From assembly GCA_047602575.1 (NCBI GenBank), contig JASGGY010000001.1:62001-126000 (forward strand): 64,000 bases of DNA, read 5' to 3'. The translations under genes and the position numbers were made by a program. This DNA is from UBA1366 sp047602575. GTDB taxonomy: Bacteria > Bacillota > Clostridia > Oscillospirales > Ruminococcaceae. Shown one piece after another: positions 52,280-61,808 of this stretch. Below the pieces are notes generated by a model. That model saw nothing but the letters and a program-made list of their open reading frames with translations. It was not told where the DNA came from and ran no database searches. The stretch's first letter is position 1. Each line of letters begins with the position of its first letter.

Positions 52280-52705
52280 ATGGCACAGAAGGTAGTAGGC
52301 TTTATCAAGCTTCAGATTCCCGCGGGAAAAGCAACGCCCGCACCGCCGGTTGGTCCTGCGCTGGGACAGCACGGTGTCAACATCATGGCGTTTACCAAGG
52401 ATTTTAACGAGAGAACCAAAGCCGACATCGGTCTGATCATCCCGGTTGTTATCACCGTGTATTCCGACCGTTCGTTCAGCTTTATCACAAAAACTCCGCC
52501 GGCAGCCGTTCTGATCAAGAAGGCCTGCGGCATTCCGTCCGGTTCGGGCGTTCCGAACAAGACGAAGGTTGCGAAGATCACCAAGGAACAGATCAGAAAA
52601 ATCGCTGAGCTGAAAATGCCCGACCTCAATGCCGCTACGATTGATACGGCAATGAGCATGATCGCCGGAACAGCACGTTCCATGGGCGTAGAAGTCATCG
52701 ATTAG
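52280..52705 (+). CDS. rplK: 50S ribosomal protein L11
   Basis: 141 residues, the standard length, starting QKVVGFIKLQIPAGKATPAPPVGPALGQ in the usual way. ATG follows GGAGG. Between nusG and rplA, the common order. Confidence 0.97.
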   Translation: MAQKVVGFIKLQIPAGKATPAPPVGPALGQHGVNIMAFTKDFNERTKADIGLIIPVVITVYSDRSFSFITKTPPAAVLIKKACGIPSGSGVPNKTKVAKITKEQIRKIAELKMPDLNAATIDTAMSMIAGTARSMGVEVID

Positions 52706-52720
52706 TTATACGGCTGCAAG

Positions 52721-52786
52721 TCAAAGTGGGAGGAATATTCCGCTAACTGTGCCGCGAAATTCACAGCGGTACGGTGTCACCACAAC
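52721..52786 (+). promoter_or_regulatory. rplA leader with candidate L1-binding motif
   Basis: GTGGGAGG (52726-52733) and ACCAC (52779-52783) repeat the pairing seen before rplK, with an extra internal stem around GCCGCG...CAGCGG. Confidence 0.5.
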
Positions 52787-52803
52787 GAGGAGGAAAAATT
52801 GTA

Positions 52804-53499
52804 ATGAAACACGGCAAGAAGTATGTTGACAGCGCGAAGCTGGTTGACAAAGCGAAATTATATGACGTTCCCGAGGCGCTGGAGCTTGCCTGCACCACCG
52901 CCAAGGCGAAGTTTGATGAAACCATCGAAGCACACATCCGTCTGGGCGTTGACTCCCGTCATGCCGACCAGCAGGTGCGCGGCGCGGTTGTACTGCCCAA
53001 CGGAACGGGAAAAACCATCAAGGTCTGCGTTTTCTGTAAAGAAGACAAGTTCGACGCGGCGAAGGAAGCCGGCGCTGACTATGTCGGCGGACTGGATCTG
53101 GTAGAGAAGATCACCAAGGAAAACTGGATGGATTTCGACGTGGTTGTTGCGTCGCCGGACATGATGGGTCTTGTCGGCCGTCTCGGTAAAATCTTAGGAC
53201 CCCGCGGCCTGATGCCCAACCCCAAGGCAGGAACGGTTACGCCGGATGTGGCAAAGGCAGTCGCCGAAGCCAAGGCTGGTAAAATCGAATACCGTCTGGA
53301 CAAAACCAACATCATCCACTGCCCCATCGGCAAGGCATCCTTCGGCAAGGAGAAGCTGGAAACCAACTTCAACACCCTTGTGGAAGCCGTTGTCAAGGCA
53401 AAGCCTGCCGCAGCAAAGGGTCAGTACCTCAAGAGCATCGTTGTTGCCTCCACCATGGGCGTGGGCATCAAGGTTGCCACCGCGAAGTACGGTAATTAG
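52804..53499 (+). CDS. rplA: 50S ribosomal protein L1
   Basis: 231 residues with the family core (VFCKEDKFDAAKEAGADYVGG, GPRGLMPNPKAGTVTPDV). ATG 52804 follows GAGGAGG; the in-frame start at 52774 would place the Shine-Dalgarno inside the gene. Unusually, rplJ-rplL do not follow; a terminator does. Confidence 0.97.
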   Translation: MKHGKKYVDSAKLVDKAKLYDVPEALELACTTAKAKFDETIEAHIRLGVDSRHADQQVRGAVVLPNGTGKTIKVCVFCKEDKFDAAKEAGADYVGGLDLVEKITKENWMDFDVVVASPDMMGLVGRLGKILGPRGLMPNPKAGTVTPDVAKAVAEAKAGKIEYRLDKTNIIHCPIGKASFGKEKLETNFNTLVEAVVKAKPAAAKGQYLKSIVVASTMGVGIKVATAKYGN

Positions 53500-53530
53500 A
53501 GGTTAGAGATTAGCTATTAGAGGTTAGAAG

Positions 53531-53564
53531 AAGCGCCTTCCCTTTCAGGGAAGGCGCTTTTATT
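53531..53564 (+). terminator. Terminator of the nusG-rplA operon
   Basis: Perfect 12-bp stem AAGCGCCTTCCC/GGGAAGGCGCTT, 5-base loop, then TTATTG. Confidence 0.92.
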
Positions 53565-53568
53565 GTTT

Positions 53569-53750
53569 ACAGTAAGCTATAGGCTCGATTTTCAAGTGTC
53601 CATAGTAGAATCACAAACCGCAGCTATAGCACAAAGTATCAAAGAAAATCAAAGTATAAGCCTAAAAACAATGGGATTCCAAAGGGGCTTGCTCCTTTGG
53701 TGAGGGAGTCCAGAGGGGGCAACGCCCCCTTTGGTTGGGGCGCACTTTGT
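53569..53750 (-). repeat. Intergenic palindromic element, copy G (full length)
   Basis: Reverse orientation, ending 6 bases from the minus-strand zinc-ribbon gene's stop. Read on the minus strand: GGGGGCGTTGCCCCC hairpin, CCAAAGG...CCTTTGG hairpin, GAATCCCATTGTTTTTAGG, then the long tail with GTTTGTGATTCTACTATGGAC. Confidence 0.85.
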
Positions 53751-53755
53751 TGTTT

Positions 53756-54514
53756 TTAGCTGGCGGCGGAGGAGTCTGCTTTGGGATCCTCGGCTTCCTG
53801 GATGTCCATGATGTACCACTTGCCGTTGATTTTTGCGGTCAGTACATCGTATTTCAGCACGGCGGTGTTTTTGCTTCCGGTGAAGGTGACGATTGCGCGG
53901 GTTTCGTAAGCCTCGCTGATGGAAATCGTTTTGCCGTAATTTTCTTTATACATCCGCTCGCTGTCCGCAACGGTTGAACCCTCGTTGGTGATGTTGTCCG
54001 CATCACCGAATTCCACCGAAGCGGTAAAGCTGTCGCCGAAATAGTCGTAGTAGTCGGAATAGGATTCCTTGAGGTAGCTGCTTTTGGTCAGTTTCTGTTC
54101 TTTGAGCATATCGTCATAGGATTTGCGCACTGCTTTTGGCATGGTTTTAAGGTATTTGTCATAGTCGTTCTCCGCGATGGAAACGAAATAATTGCGGATG
54201 ACGTCCTCGCGGCTGTTCTTGCCGAACGCACCGTTTTTATAAAGCACCAACAGCACGACCGCAGCCACCGCCGCAAGCAGCACGCACAGCACAATGTTGC
54301 GTGTGCGCTTTTGTACCGCGATTTTCGCTGCGTCCGGGGGGAGCTTCTGCCCGTGATACTGCGCGGAAAGCCGATCCTCGTGCCGACCGGTTTTTGTCAG
54401 TTGCTTTTCGATTTTTTCTACCGCGCGGCTTTTCTGCGCGGGCTTGCCGAAGCCGCATTGCTCGCAGTATGCGCCGGTGTATTCCGCTCCGCAGCTTTTA
54501 CAAATCTTACTCAT
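53756..54514 (-). CDS. Zinc-ribbon membrane protein with extracytoplasmic domain
   Basis: 252 residues. N-terminal zinc ribbon CKSC...CEQCGFG, a basic linker, one helix (IVLCVLLAAVAAVVLLVLY), and an outside domain of about 150 residues rich in Tyr and Asp with an NTF2-like feel (NYFVSIAENDYDKYLKTMP). Function unknown. No clear Shine-Dalgarno before the ATG at 54514. Last gene of the minus-strand fabD unit. Confidence 0.78.
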   Translation of the reverse strand: MSKICKSCGAEYTGAYCEQCGFGKPAQKSRAVEKIEKQLTKTGRHEDRLSAQYHGQKLPPDAAKIAVQKRTRNIVLCVLLAAVAAVVLLVLYKNGAFGKNSREDVIRNYFVSIAENDYDKYLKTMPKAVRKSYDDMLKEQKLTKSSYLKESYSDYYDYFGDSFTASVEFGDADNITNEGSTVADSERMYKENYGKTISISEAYETRAIVTFTGSKNTAVLKYDVLTAKINGKWYIMDIQEAEDPKADSSAAS

Positions 54515-54548
54515 GAAACGAATCCAGCTTTCTTAAAAAATCAACGCG

Positions 54549-55598
54549 TCAGTCGTTGTCGTTTTCTTCCGGCGGATCGGTTTCCTCCGGCGTGGTGGCG
54601 GGCTTTGGCGTGGTGGTTTTCGGGGGAGTGGTCGTAGTCTTGGGTGTTGTAACGGCGGGCTTTTTCGTTGTGTCAGCCGGCTTGGAGGTGGTTTCCTCCG
54701 GCGTTGTCACGGTTTTTTTGGTTGTTGCGGGTGTCACGGACGCGGGCTTTTTGGTCGAAGCAATGGTGGTGGTTTCCATGCCGGTCGAATCGTCCGGTGC
54801 GGATGTGGTCTGGTCGGGGGGGATTGTGCCCTGGGTCGATGTGGTGGTGGGTGCGGTCGCGGCGGTGGTCGTCGCATCCGCCGGAATCACGGGATCAAGC
54901 CGGTTTTCGAGCAAAAAGCGATAAACGTCGAGATACCCTTCCTCGGAAAGCCCCAGTTCACCGTCCGGCGCAAAATCGCCGCTTTCCAAAGCCGCGGAAA
55001 CATCCAGAAACCTGACATCGTTTAATTCTGCAACGCGCGCCTTCACGGCATCGTTGTAATCGGCGACATCGCTTTGTTCGGCGGAAACGGCGGACAGCAC
55101 GCAGATCGTTGCATCGGGGAACAATGTACGCAGGTGCGTGATCAGCGTTTCATACTGATCGGCGAGCGCGTCGGGCGTGACGGTGGCTGCCGGCGGGCTT
55201 CCGAACCAGAGATATAAGAACGCCGCATTTTGTTTGGCGGCGATGGTGTCAAAGGTGAATGCAGCGCCGTTGCTCTGAAATTTTGTGGAAAGTATGCTCT
55301 CGGGCGTTGCGCTTGGCTCATATAAAAATGTGGCAGGCGCGAGTGCCGCGACGGCGCTGTTGAGCGCGTAGGGGTATAGATCGCCGATGATGAGGCTTTG
55401 TTTGAGGTAGGCTGCGGGGGTAATCCTGCCGTCCGCGCCGGTTTCGGCGGTGGTGACAGCGTCGGTTGTGCCGCCGCCGATGGTGGTGATGTCAAATGTG
55501 CGGTAATTCTCGTTGTCCGTGCCGCAGGCGGTCAGCAGCGCGGCACAGCAAAGCATCGCTGCGAAGACGCAGACGCGGGTTGCATACAACAGTTTCAC
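54549..55598 (-). CDS. Lipoprotein with SGNH-like domain and Thr/Pro-rich tail
   Basis: 349 residues. Type II signal peptide with lipobox LTAC (Cys25). Residues about 60-235 resemble an SGNH/GDSL hydrolase (LIIGDLYPYALNS, FLYLWFGSPPAA, GELGLSEEGYLDVYRFL), but the usual catalytic GDS serine reads GDL, so activity is doubtful. The last ~115 residues are a low-complexity Thr/Pro/Lys stalk (TTTPPKTTTPKP) that could span the wall. GTG 55598 has AAGGAGG upstream. Confidence 0.75.
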   Translation of the reverse strand: MKLLYATRVCVFAAMLCCAALLTACGTDNENYRTFDITTIGGGTTDAVTTAETGADGRITPAAYLKQSLIIGDLYPYALNSAVAALAPATFLYEPSATPESILSTKFQSNGAAFTFDTIAAKQNAAFLYLWFGSPPAATVTPDALADQYETLITHLRTLFPDATICVLSAVSAEQSDVADYNDAVKARVAELNDVRFLDVSAALESGDFAPDGELGLSEEGYLDVYRFLLENRLDPVIPADATTTAATAPTTTSTQGTIPPDQTTSAPDDSTGMETTTIASTKKPASVTPATTKKTVTTPEETTSKPADTTKKPAVTTPKTTTTPPKTTTPKPATTPEETDPPEENDND

Positions 55599-55617
55599 GG
55601 TGCAAGGACCTCCTTTT

Positions 55618-56145
55618 TTAAGGATTAGGGGTTAGGGCGGCGACGAGCGCAAGGACTTCGTTGGCGGTTTCGATTGACGTACCCGTGCCGGAAACCTTGC
55701 CCAGACTGTGCTTTTCGTAGAACGGGCGGCGCGCGTCATACCGTGCCAAAAGCTCTTCGCGGGTCGCGGCGGCAAGGGGGCGATTTTTGTCGCCCTGAAT
55801 GCGCACGTAACACAGCGCAAACGGCGTGTCAACCAGAATCGGAATTCCCCGCGCAAGCACCGCCGCGCCGTTTTCCTCGCTCACCAGCGCACCGCCGCCC
55901 GTCGCGATCACCGCGCATTTTTGGGGAAAGCTCACCAGCGCTTCGGCTTCCAGCTTGCGGAAATGCGCTTCGCCGTGGGTTTTAAAAATCTCCGGAATCG
56001 TCATACCGGCGCGTTTTTCGATGAACGCGTCCAGATCGGTGAATTGGCATCCCAACATTTTCGCCAGAATCCGCCCCACCGTCGTTTTCCCGCAGCCCAT
56101 AAAGCCGCACAAATAAATCGGTTTTTTAACCGTCGTTACATTCAT
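55618..56145 (-). CDS. aroK: Shikimate kinase
   Basis: Phosphorylates shikimate in aromatic amino-acid synthesis. 175 residues: P-loop GFMGCGKTTVG, shikimate-binding DLDAFIE and FRKLEAEAL, ATGGGAL, and LID arginine NRPLA. Follows aroE after 31 bases in the same unit. Confidence 0.95.
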   Translation of the reverse strand: MNVTTVKKPIYLCGFMGCGKTTVGRILAKMLGCQFTDLDAFIEKRAGMTIPEIFKTHGEAHFRKLEAEALVSFPQKCAVIATGGGALVSEENGAAVLARGIPILVDTPFALCYVRIQGDKNRPLAAATREELLARYDARRPFYEKHSLGKVSGTGTSIETANEVLALVAALTPNP

Positions 56146-56176
56146 TCCCTATCTCCTAAACCATAAGCCCTAAATA

Positions 56177-57028
56177 CTATACGGGGAATTCCTTTAAAAC
56201 CTGTTCCTCCATCTCGCGGATGATCGCTTCAACCTCTGCGTCGGCGTAGCTGTCGCCGTCCCAGATTTCGTGGGCGGAAACGGCTTGCCAGACGAGCATC
56301 GCCATGCCGCCGGCGTTTTTGATGCCCAGTGCGTCCGCTTTTTTCAGCAAAGCGGTTCTGCCGGGGTTATACACCGCGTCAAACACAAAGCCCGCACGGG
56401 CGATGACATCGTCGGTCGCCGCACAGCCGTCCAGATGCGGGTACATCCCAAGCGGCGTGGCGTTGATGAGGGTGTCAAAGCTGCCGGCTGCCGCCGAAAG
56501 GGTGGTGACTGTCACCTGCGCATCTGGAACAAGCGCCGCAATGTCCGCTTTCACGCGTGCGCATTCCGTCAGATCCTGCTCGCGCACGGCGATGGTGAGC
56601 GACCCGCCCGCGCGCGTGGCTTCAATCGCCATCATCCGTCCCACGCCGCCCGAGCCTAAGAGCAGAACGCTGCCGGTGAGCGTTCCGCCCGCCGCGGAAA
56701 GCCCGCGCAGAAAGCCGTCCACATCGGTGTTATACCCGCGCGAAACGCCGTTTTTTGTGCAGACGCAATTGACCGCACCGTAGCGCGCCGCGGTTTCATC
56801 CAGTTCGTCGAGCAGCGGGATAATCCCCACCTTGTGCGGAATCGTCACATTAAACCCGCTCATCGCCCGTAGTGCAGGCATTTCCTGCGCCAGAACCTCC
56901 GGCGGAAGCTCTTTCACGCAATAGGAAAACGCGCGTCCGCGCAGTTCAAACAGCCGCTTGTGAATCGGCGGCGACATGGTATGCTTGAGCGGATAGCCCA
57001 GCACACAGTAAGCTCTATTCTCAGACAT
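56177..57028 (-). CDS. aroE: Shikimate dehydrogenase
   Basis: Reduces 3-dehydroshikimate with NADPH. 283 residues: catalytic lysine in NVTIPHK, aspartate in NTDVDGF, nucleotide loop LGSGGVGRM, and C-terminal GMAMLVWQAV. ATG 57028 has TAGGAG upstream; the longer frame overlaps the deaminase gene. Confidence 0.95.
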   Translation of the reverse strand: MSENRAYCVLGYPLKHTMSPPIHKRLFELRGRAFSYCVKELPPEVLAQEMPALRAMSGFNVTIPHKVGIIPLLDELDETAARYGAVNCVCTKNGVSRGYNTDVDGFLRGLSAAGGTLTGSVLLLGSGGVGRMMAIEATRAGGSLTIAVREQDLTECARVKADIAALVPDAQVTVTTLSAAAGSFDTLINATPLGMYPHLDGCAATDDVIARAGFVFDAVYNPGRTALLKKADALGIKNAGGMAMLVWQAVSAHEIWDGDSYADAEVEAIIREMEEQVLKEFPV

Positions 57029-57075
57029 AACAATGCTCCTATTATAATGGGATGAAATACCCCGATTTCTGTTTG

Positions 57076-57555
57076 CTAAAGGGTAATGGCAAAGGTTCTT
57101 CCCGTGGAGTTGTAGAGGCTGTATTTCACGCCCGCCATATCGAACATCCGCTTTGACGCTTTCACCGAATCGGTGTCGGCGTAAATATCGCGCAGATACA
57201 CAACCTCGCCGATGCCGCTCTGGATGATTGCCTTCGCGCATTCGTTGCACGGAAACAGTGTCACAAACAGCCGCGCGCCCTTGAGCGAGCCGGTGGAGCG
57301 GTTTAAAATCGCGTTCATTTCTGCATGGCAGACAAAGGGATATTTGGTGTCAAGCGCGTCGCCCTCACGTTCCCACGGCATCTCGTCGTCGGAACAGCCG
57401 ATGGGCATACCGTTGTAGCCCACGGAGAGAATCTTGTTCTCGCCGCTGACGATGCAAGCGCCGACCTGCGTGTTGCTGTCCTTGCTGCGCCCGGCGGAAA
57501 GCAGGGCAAGCCCCATGAAATATTCATCCCAGGTGAGATAATCCGCGCGTTTCAT
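57076..57555 (-). CDS. comEB: Deoxycytidylate (dCMP) deaminase, ComEB type
   Basis: Converts dCMP to dUMP for thymidylate synthesis. 159 residues with the zinc motif His77-Ala-Glu79 and PCNEC (Cys103, Cys106). ATG 57555 has AAAGGAG 8 bases upstream; ATG 57564 is too close to it. Confidence 0.92.
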   Translation of the reverse strand: MKRADYLTWDEYFMGLALLSAGRSKDSNTQVGACIVSGENKILSVGYNGMPIGCSDDEMPWEREGDALDTKYPFVCHAEMNAILNRSTGSLKGARLFVTLFPCNECAKAIIQSGIGEVVYLRDIYADTDSVKASKRMFDMAGVKYSLYNSTGRTFAITL

Positions 57556-57581
57556 ACCATTCACTCCTTTGGCGGTGTTGG

Positions 57582-58526
57582 TTATTCGGCGGCAAGTGCC
57601 GCAAGCGATTTGTCAAGTGACGCGCTGTCCTCGATGTTCAGCGCGCGTGCGGTTTTCAGCGTTTTTTTCACAAGTCCGGTCAGAACCTTGTTCGGCCCGA
57701 GTTCGATGAAATCCGTGTATCCCGCCGCCGAAAGCGCCTCCAGCTCCGCCGTAAAGCGCACGGGCGAAACAATGTGCCGTGCCATCAGCGCAGGGAAGTC
57801 CGCAAAATCCGTCAGCCGCGCACCGGTGACGTTGCTGTAAAACGCGGCTTGCGGCGCACGGAACGCAATGCCTTTGATTTCTGCGAGAAATTCATCCGCC
57901 GCAGGTTGCATCAGCGTCGAGTGGAACGCCGCCGCGACGTTGAGCTTCATTGCTTTTGCCTTGCGCGCGGTGAATGCCGCCGCGGCGCGGGCTGCGGCTT
58001 CGGTTTCGCCCGCGATGACGGTCTGGACGGGCGAATTGTAGTTGACCGCCGTCACATAGCCGTCGGTTTCTGCGCAAACCGCTTCCACCTCGTCCGCCGG
58101 CAGGCCGATGATTGCGTACATCGCACCGCCCGCGGTCTGCGCGGCTTTTTCCATCGCCTGCGCGCGGGCTTTGATGACGCGGAAGCCCTCCTCCGCCGTC
58201 AGAACACCTGCCGCAACGAGTGCCGCGTATTCGCCCAGCGAATGCCCCGCGACCGCGCCGCAGTCCAGTCCGCTCTCCCGCGCCGCCGCCAGCGCACAGA
58301 GCGAGCAGGCGAAAATCGCCGGCTGCGTGAACGCCGTCCGCGCAAGCTTGTCCTCGTCAAAATTGGTGCTGTCGGGGAACATCACATCCTCGAGCCGGTA
58401 GCCGAGCACATCGCCGGCAAGCTCCAGCACCTGCGCCGCCGCAGGGAAGCGCTCGCACAGCTCCTTCGCCATGCCGTGATACTGTGAGCCTTGTCCGGAA
58501 AATAAAAATGCGGTCTGGTTTTTCAT
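57582..58526 (-). CDS. fabD: Malonyl-CoA:ACP transacylase
   Basis: Loads malonyl groups onto acyl carrier protein. 314 residues: FSGQGSQYHGM, nucleophile Ser96 in GHSLGEY, and the histidine in AAFHSTLM. ATG 58526 follows AAAGGA. It is divergent from the other fab genes and leads the aroE-aroK unit. Confidence 0.96.
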   Translation of the reverse strand: MKNQTAFLFSGQGSQYHGMAKELCERFPAAAQVLELAGDVLGYRLEDVMFPDSTNFDEDKLARTAFTQPAIFACSLCALAAARESGLDCGAVAGHSLGEYAALVAAGVLTAEEGFRVIKARAQAMEKAAQTAGGAMYAIIGLPADEVEAVCAETDGYVTAVNYNSPVQTVIAGETEAAARAAAAFTARKAKAMKLNVAAAFHSTLMQPAADEFLAEIKGIAFRAPQAAFYSNVTGARLTDFADFPALMARHIVSPVRFTAELEALSAAGYTDFIELGPNKVLTGLVKKTLKTARALNIEDSASLDKSLAALAAE

Positions 58527-58672
58527 AAGAAACGTCCTTTCGTGCAGGAAAATTGTTGTATGAAGATTGGGAACAAGCGGATAAAATGCCGTTTGTTTTA
58601 AAAAATTAACATAATATCGGGAATTTTCACGGCTTTTCGCGGGAAATGTACAAGGAAATTCTGAAATACTTG

Positions 58673-58701
58673 TTGACGAGCCGTGCGAAAACGGTTATAA
58701 T
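58673..58701 (+). promoter_or_regulatory. Sigma-A promoter of the fabH cluster
   Basis: TTGACG (58673-58678), 17 bases, TATAAT (58696-58701). No FapR-type operator (TTAGTACCTG...) was recognised. Confidence 0.85.
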
Positions 58702-58813
58702 GGAAAAAGATTGACCAAGTTCATCAACAGATTTACGGTGCGCAGCCCGGCGGATACCGCACCGCCCGTTCTTTCAGAAATCACCGGCGGAAGCTGCGCG
58801 GCACATTTCTTAT

Positions 58814-58842
58814 ATTATAGCATAATTTTAAGTTTCAAGCAA
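58814..58842 (-). promoter_or_regulatory. Possible promoter toward fabD
   Basis: Minus strand: TTGCTT (58842-58837), 17 bases, TATAAT (58819-58814). It would give a ~280-base fabD leader overlapping the fabH promoter in antisense. Confidence 0.4.
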
Positions 58843-58860
58843 TACACGGGAGGAATTTTT

Positions 58861-59856
58861 TTGGCTGGCATCAAAGTTCTCGGCACAGGTTCTTACGCGC
58901 CGCAGCGCATTGCGACGAATCAGGATTACACGGCGGTTGTGGAAACCTCCGACGAGTGGATATCCACCCGCACAGGGATGCACGAGCGCCACATTTCGCA
59001 GGGCGAGCCCACATGGTACATGGGCGCGAAAGCCGCGCAGGAAGCCGTTGACCGGGCGGGGATTTCCGCGGGGGATGTCGGGCTGATCATCGCGGCGACC
59101 ATCACGGGCGATTTTTATACCCCGTCGCTGGCGTGCCTTGTGCAGCGCGAGCTTGGGGTTTCGGGCGGCATGGCGATTGATGTCAACTGCGCGTGCGCGG
59201 GCTTTGTGTATGCCTTTGACATGGCGCGGCGCTATCTGGAAACCGACCCCTCGCTGACCTACGCGGTGGTGGTTTCCTCAGAGAACCTCACCAAGCTGAC
59301 CGATTACAGCGACCGCTCGACCTGTGTGCTGTTCGGCGACGGCGCGGCGGCATGCGTGCTGACCCGCAGTGAGGGCTTGTACACAAGTTTCCTCGGTGCG
59401 GACGGAACGGGCGCAAAGAGCCTGTTTTCGCGCTCTATCCCGCCGGCCAACGCGTTTATGCCGGATGCGCCGCAGACATATCCCGACGGCTTCCCCGCCT
59501 GCAAGGGGCATTATATCTATCAGGACGGCAGGGAAGTTTATAAATTCGCGATCAAGGCCCTCCCCCTTGCGGTCAACGGCGCGGCGGAAAAAATCGGCTT
59601 TGATATCCACAGCCTGGATCTGATCATCCCGCACCAGGCGAACATCCGCATCATCGAAACCGCCGTGGACAGACTTGGCGTTTCGCCGGAGAAGTTCTAT
59701 ATCAACCTCGAGAGATACGGCAACACCTCCAGCGCCAGCATCCCGCTCGCCCTCGACGAGGTGGTCAAAGCCGGCAAAATCAAGCGCGGCGACAAGGTTT
59801 GCCTGGTGGGCTTCGGCGCGGGGCTGACCTACGGCGCGGTGATTTTTGAATATTAA
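58861..59856 (+). CDS. fabH: 3-oxoacyl-ACP synthase III
   Basis: Starts fatty-acid chains from acetyl-CoA or branched primers. 331 residues from TTG 58861, which has GGAGGA upstream; an in-frame ATG-like start at 58711 covers the leader. Triad: Cys112 in NCACAGF, histidine in IIPHQAN, asparagine in RYGNTSSASIP. Confidence 0.95.
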   Translation: MAGIKVLGTGSYAPQRIATNQDYTAVVETSDEWISTRTGMHERHISQGEPTWYMGAKAAQEAVDRAGISAGDVGLIIAATITGDFYTPSLACLVQRELGVSGGMAIDVNCACAGFVYAFDMARRYLETDPSLTYAVVVSSENLTKLTDYSDRSTCVLFGDGAAACVLTRSEGLYTSFLGADGTGAKSLFSRSIPPANAFMPDAPQTYPDGFPACKGHYIYQDGREVYKFAIKALPLAVNGAAEKIGFDIHSLDLIIPHQANIRIIETAVDRLGVSPEKFYINLERYGNTSSASIPLALDEVVKAGKIKRGDKVCLVGFGAGLTYGAVIFEY

Positions 59857-59901
59857 GATCAGTAATTAAGAAAGCTCCAACGGAAAGGAATGGTTTGTAA
59901 A

Positions 59902-60831
59902 ATGAACACCAGAATCACAGAGCTTCTGGGCATACAATACCCGCTGATTCAGGGCGGTATGGCGTGGGTTGCGGAGAGCACCCTCGCGGCGGCGGTTTCC
60001 AACGCGGGCGGACTTGGTCTGATCGCGGGCGGATCGGCACCCATCGACTACCTGCGCGCGCAGATCCGCCGGTGCAGAGAACTGACGGATAAGCCCTTTG
60101 GCGTGAACATCATGCTCATGTCCCCCAACGCGGAGGAGCTTGCGCAGCTTGTGATCGACGAGAAGGTTCCCGTTGTCACCACCGGCGCGGGCAGCCCGGC
60201 AAAATATATGCCCGCATGGAAAGAAGCGGGCATCAAGGTCATCCCCGTTATCCCGTCGGTCGCGCTGGCGAAGCGCATGGAGCGCGCGGGTGCGGACGCG
60301 GTGGTCGCGGAGGGCACGGAGTCCGGCGGACACATCGGCGAAAACACCACGATGTGCCTTGTGCCGCAGGTTGCTGACGCGGTGGAAATTCCCGTCATCG
60401 CGGCGGGCGGCATCGCGGACGGACGCGGCGTTGCGGCGGCGTTCATGCTCGGCGCAGAGGGCGTTCAGCTCGGCACGCGGTTTCTCGCGGCGGAGGAATG
60501 TCAGATTCACGAAAATTTCAAGAAGCTTGTAATAGGCGCAAAGGACACCGACAGCATCGTTACGGGACGCTTCACCGGTCACCCGTGCCGCGGGGTCAAG
60601 ACGAAGTTTGCAAAGAGTCTTTTGACCTTTGAGCGCGAGGGCGGCACGCCGGAGGCGTTTGAGGAAATCACCTTAGGCTCGCTGCGCAAGGCGGTTGTGG
60701 ACGGCAACATCGAGGAAGGCTCGTTTTTGTGCGGCGCGATTGCCGGTATGGTCAACAAAATCCAGCCCACCTCCGAAATCGTCGCGGAGATCATGACGGA
60801 AGCAGAACGCTTGCTGGGTAAAACCGTTTAG
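59902..60831 (+). CDS. fabK: Enoyl-ACP reductase, FMN type
   Basis: Last reductive step of each elongation cycle; FabK replaces triclosan-sensitive FabI. 309 residues of the 2-nitropropane dioxygenase fold: ITELLGIQYPLIQGGMAWVA, GTESGGHIGE with the key histidine, and the FMN loop AAGGIADGRG. ATG 59902 is 13 bases after AAAGG. Confidence 0.95.
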   Translation: MNTRITELLGIQYPLIQGGMAWVAESTLAAAVSNAGGLGLIAGGSAPIDYLRAQIRRCRELTDKPFGVNIMLMSPNAEELAQLVIDEKVPVVTTGAGSPAKYMPAWKEAGIKVIPVIPSVALAKRMERAGADAVVAEGTESGGHIGENTTMCLVPQVADAVEIPVIAAGGIADGRGVAAAFMLGAEGVQLGTRFLAAEECQIHENFKKLVIGAKDTDSIVTGRFTGHPCRGVKTKFAKSLLTFEREGGTPEAFEEITLGSLRKAVVDGNIEEGSFLCGAIAGMVNKIQPTSEIVAEIMTEAERLLGKTV

Positions 60832-61023
60832 CAGAAAAAGCGACAAGTTTCAGCATATGAGAGTGTTTCCATAATTTATATAGATCAGCGCGATACCATG
60901 AGGAAAGATTATTAAATCATTTAACAAATAATCCGCACAGCTTCCAGGCGCTTGACGCGCACGGGGGCGTTGCCCGTCAAAAAACCAACCGGCGGCGCGG
61001 AATTCAGAAAGGATTGTGTTCAC

Positions 61024-61770
61024 ATGGGCAAAGGAACCGCAGTGATAACCGGCTCATCCCGCGGCATCGGCGCGTCGATCGCGCTCAGACTGGCAAAGGA
61101 CGGCTATGACATCGTCATCAACGACGTAAACGAAGCAATGCTCGAAAGCGGCGGCTATGCCGTTGCGGAGGAATGCAGGGCGCTGGGCGTGCGTGCGGAA
61201 TGCTACGCAGCAGATGTATCGAATTTCGCGCAGTGCGAGGCGATGGTCAAGCAGATCAAAGCGGATTTCGACTCCGTTGATGTGCTGGTCAACAACGCCG
61301 GTATCACACGCGACGGCTTGCTTGCGCGCATGAGCGAGGAGAATTACGATCTCGTGATTTCTGTCAACCAAAAGAGCGTCTTTAATATGATGAAGCTTGT
61401 TTCCGCGGTAATGATCAAGCAGCGCAGCGGAACAATCATCAATCTTTCCTCCGTCGCCGGTCTTTACGGCAACGCGGGGCAGTTCAATTATTCCGCGTCA
61501 AAAGCGGCAATCATCGGCATGACGAAATCCGGCGCAAAGGAACTCGGCGCGCGCGGCATCACCGTCAACGCCGTCGCACCCGGCTTTATCCAGACGCCCA
61601 TGACCGACAAGCTCACGGAGGATCAAAAAGCCGCGATTCTCAGCATGATCGCCATGAAGCGCTACGGTCAGGTGGAGGAAATCGCGGGTGTGGTTTCGTT
61701 TTTGGCAAGCGCGGACGCAAGCTATGTCACCGGTCAGGTGATTGAAATTTCCGGCGGACTGTCGATGTAA
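61024..61770 (+). CDS. fabG: 3-oxoacyl-ACP reductase
   Basis: NADPH-dependent short-chain dehydrogenase. 248 residues: TGSSRGIG cofactor loop, NNAG, and Ser143-Tyr156-Lys160 catalytic set. ATG 61024 follows AGAAAGGA. The 190-base gap after fabK holds no acpP, which often sits in this cluster. Confidence 0.96.
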   Translation: MGKGTAVITGSSRGIGASIALRLAKDGYDIVINDVNEAMLESGGYAVAEECRALGVRAECYAADVSNFAQCEAMVKQIKADFDSVDVLVNNAGITRDGLLARMSEENYDLVISVNQKSVFNMMKLVSAVMIKQRSGTIINLSSVAGLYGNAGQFNYSASKAAIIGMTKSGAKELGARGITVNAVAPGFIQTPMTDKLTEDQKAAILSMIAMKRYGQVEEIAGVVSFLASADASYVTGQVIEISGGLSM

Positions 61771-61808
61771 CACCGCGGGGCAAAGCCGCGAAAACGGAGG
61801 AAACGGAT

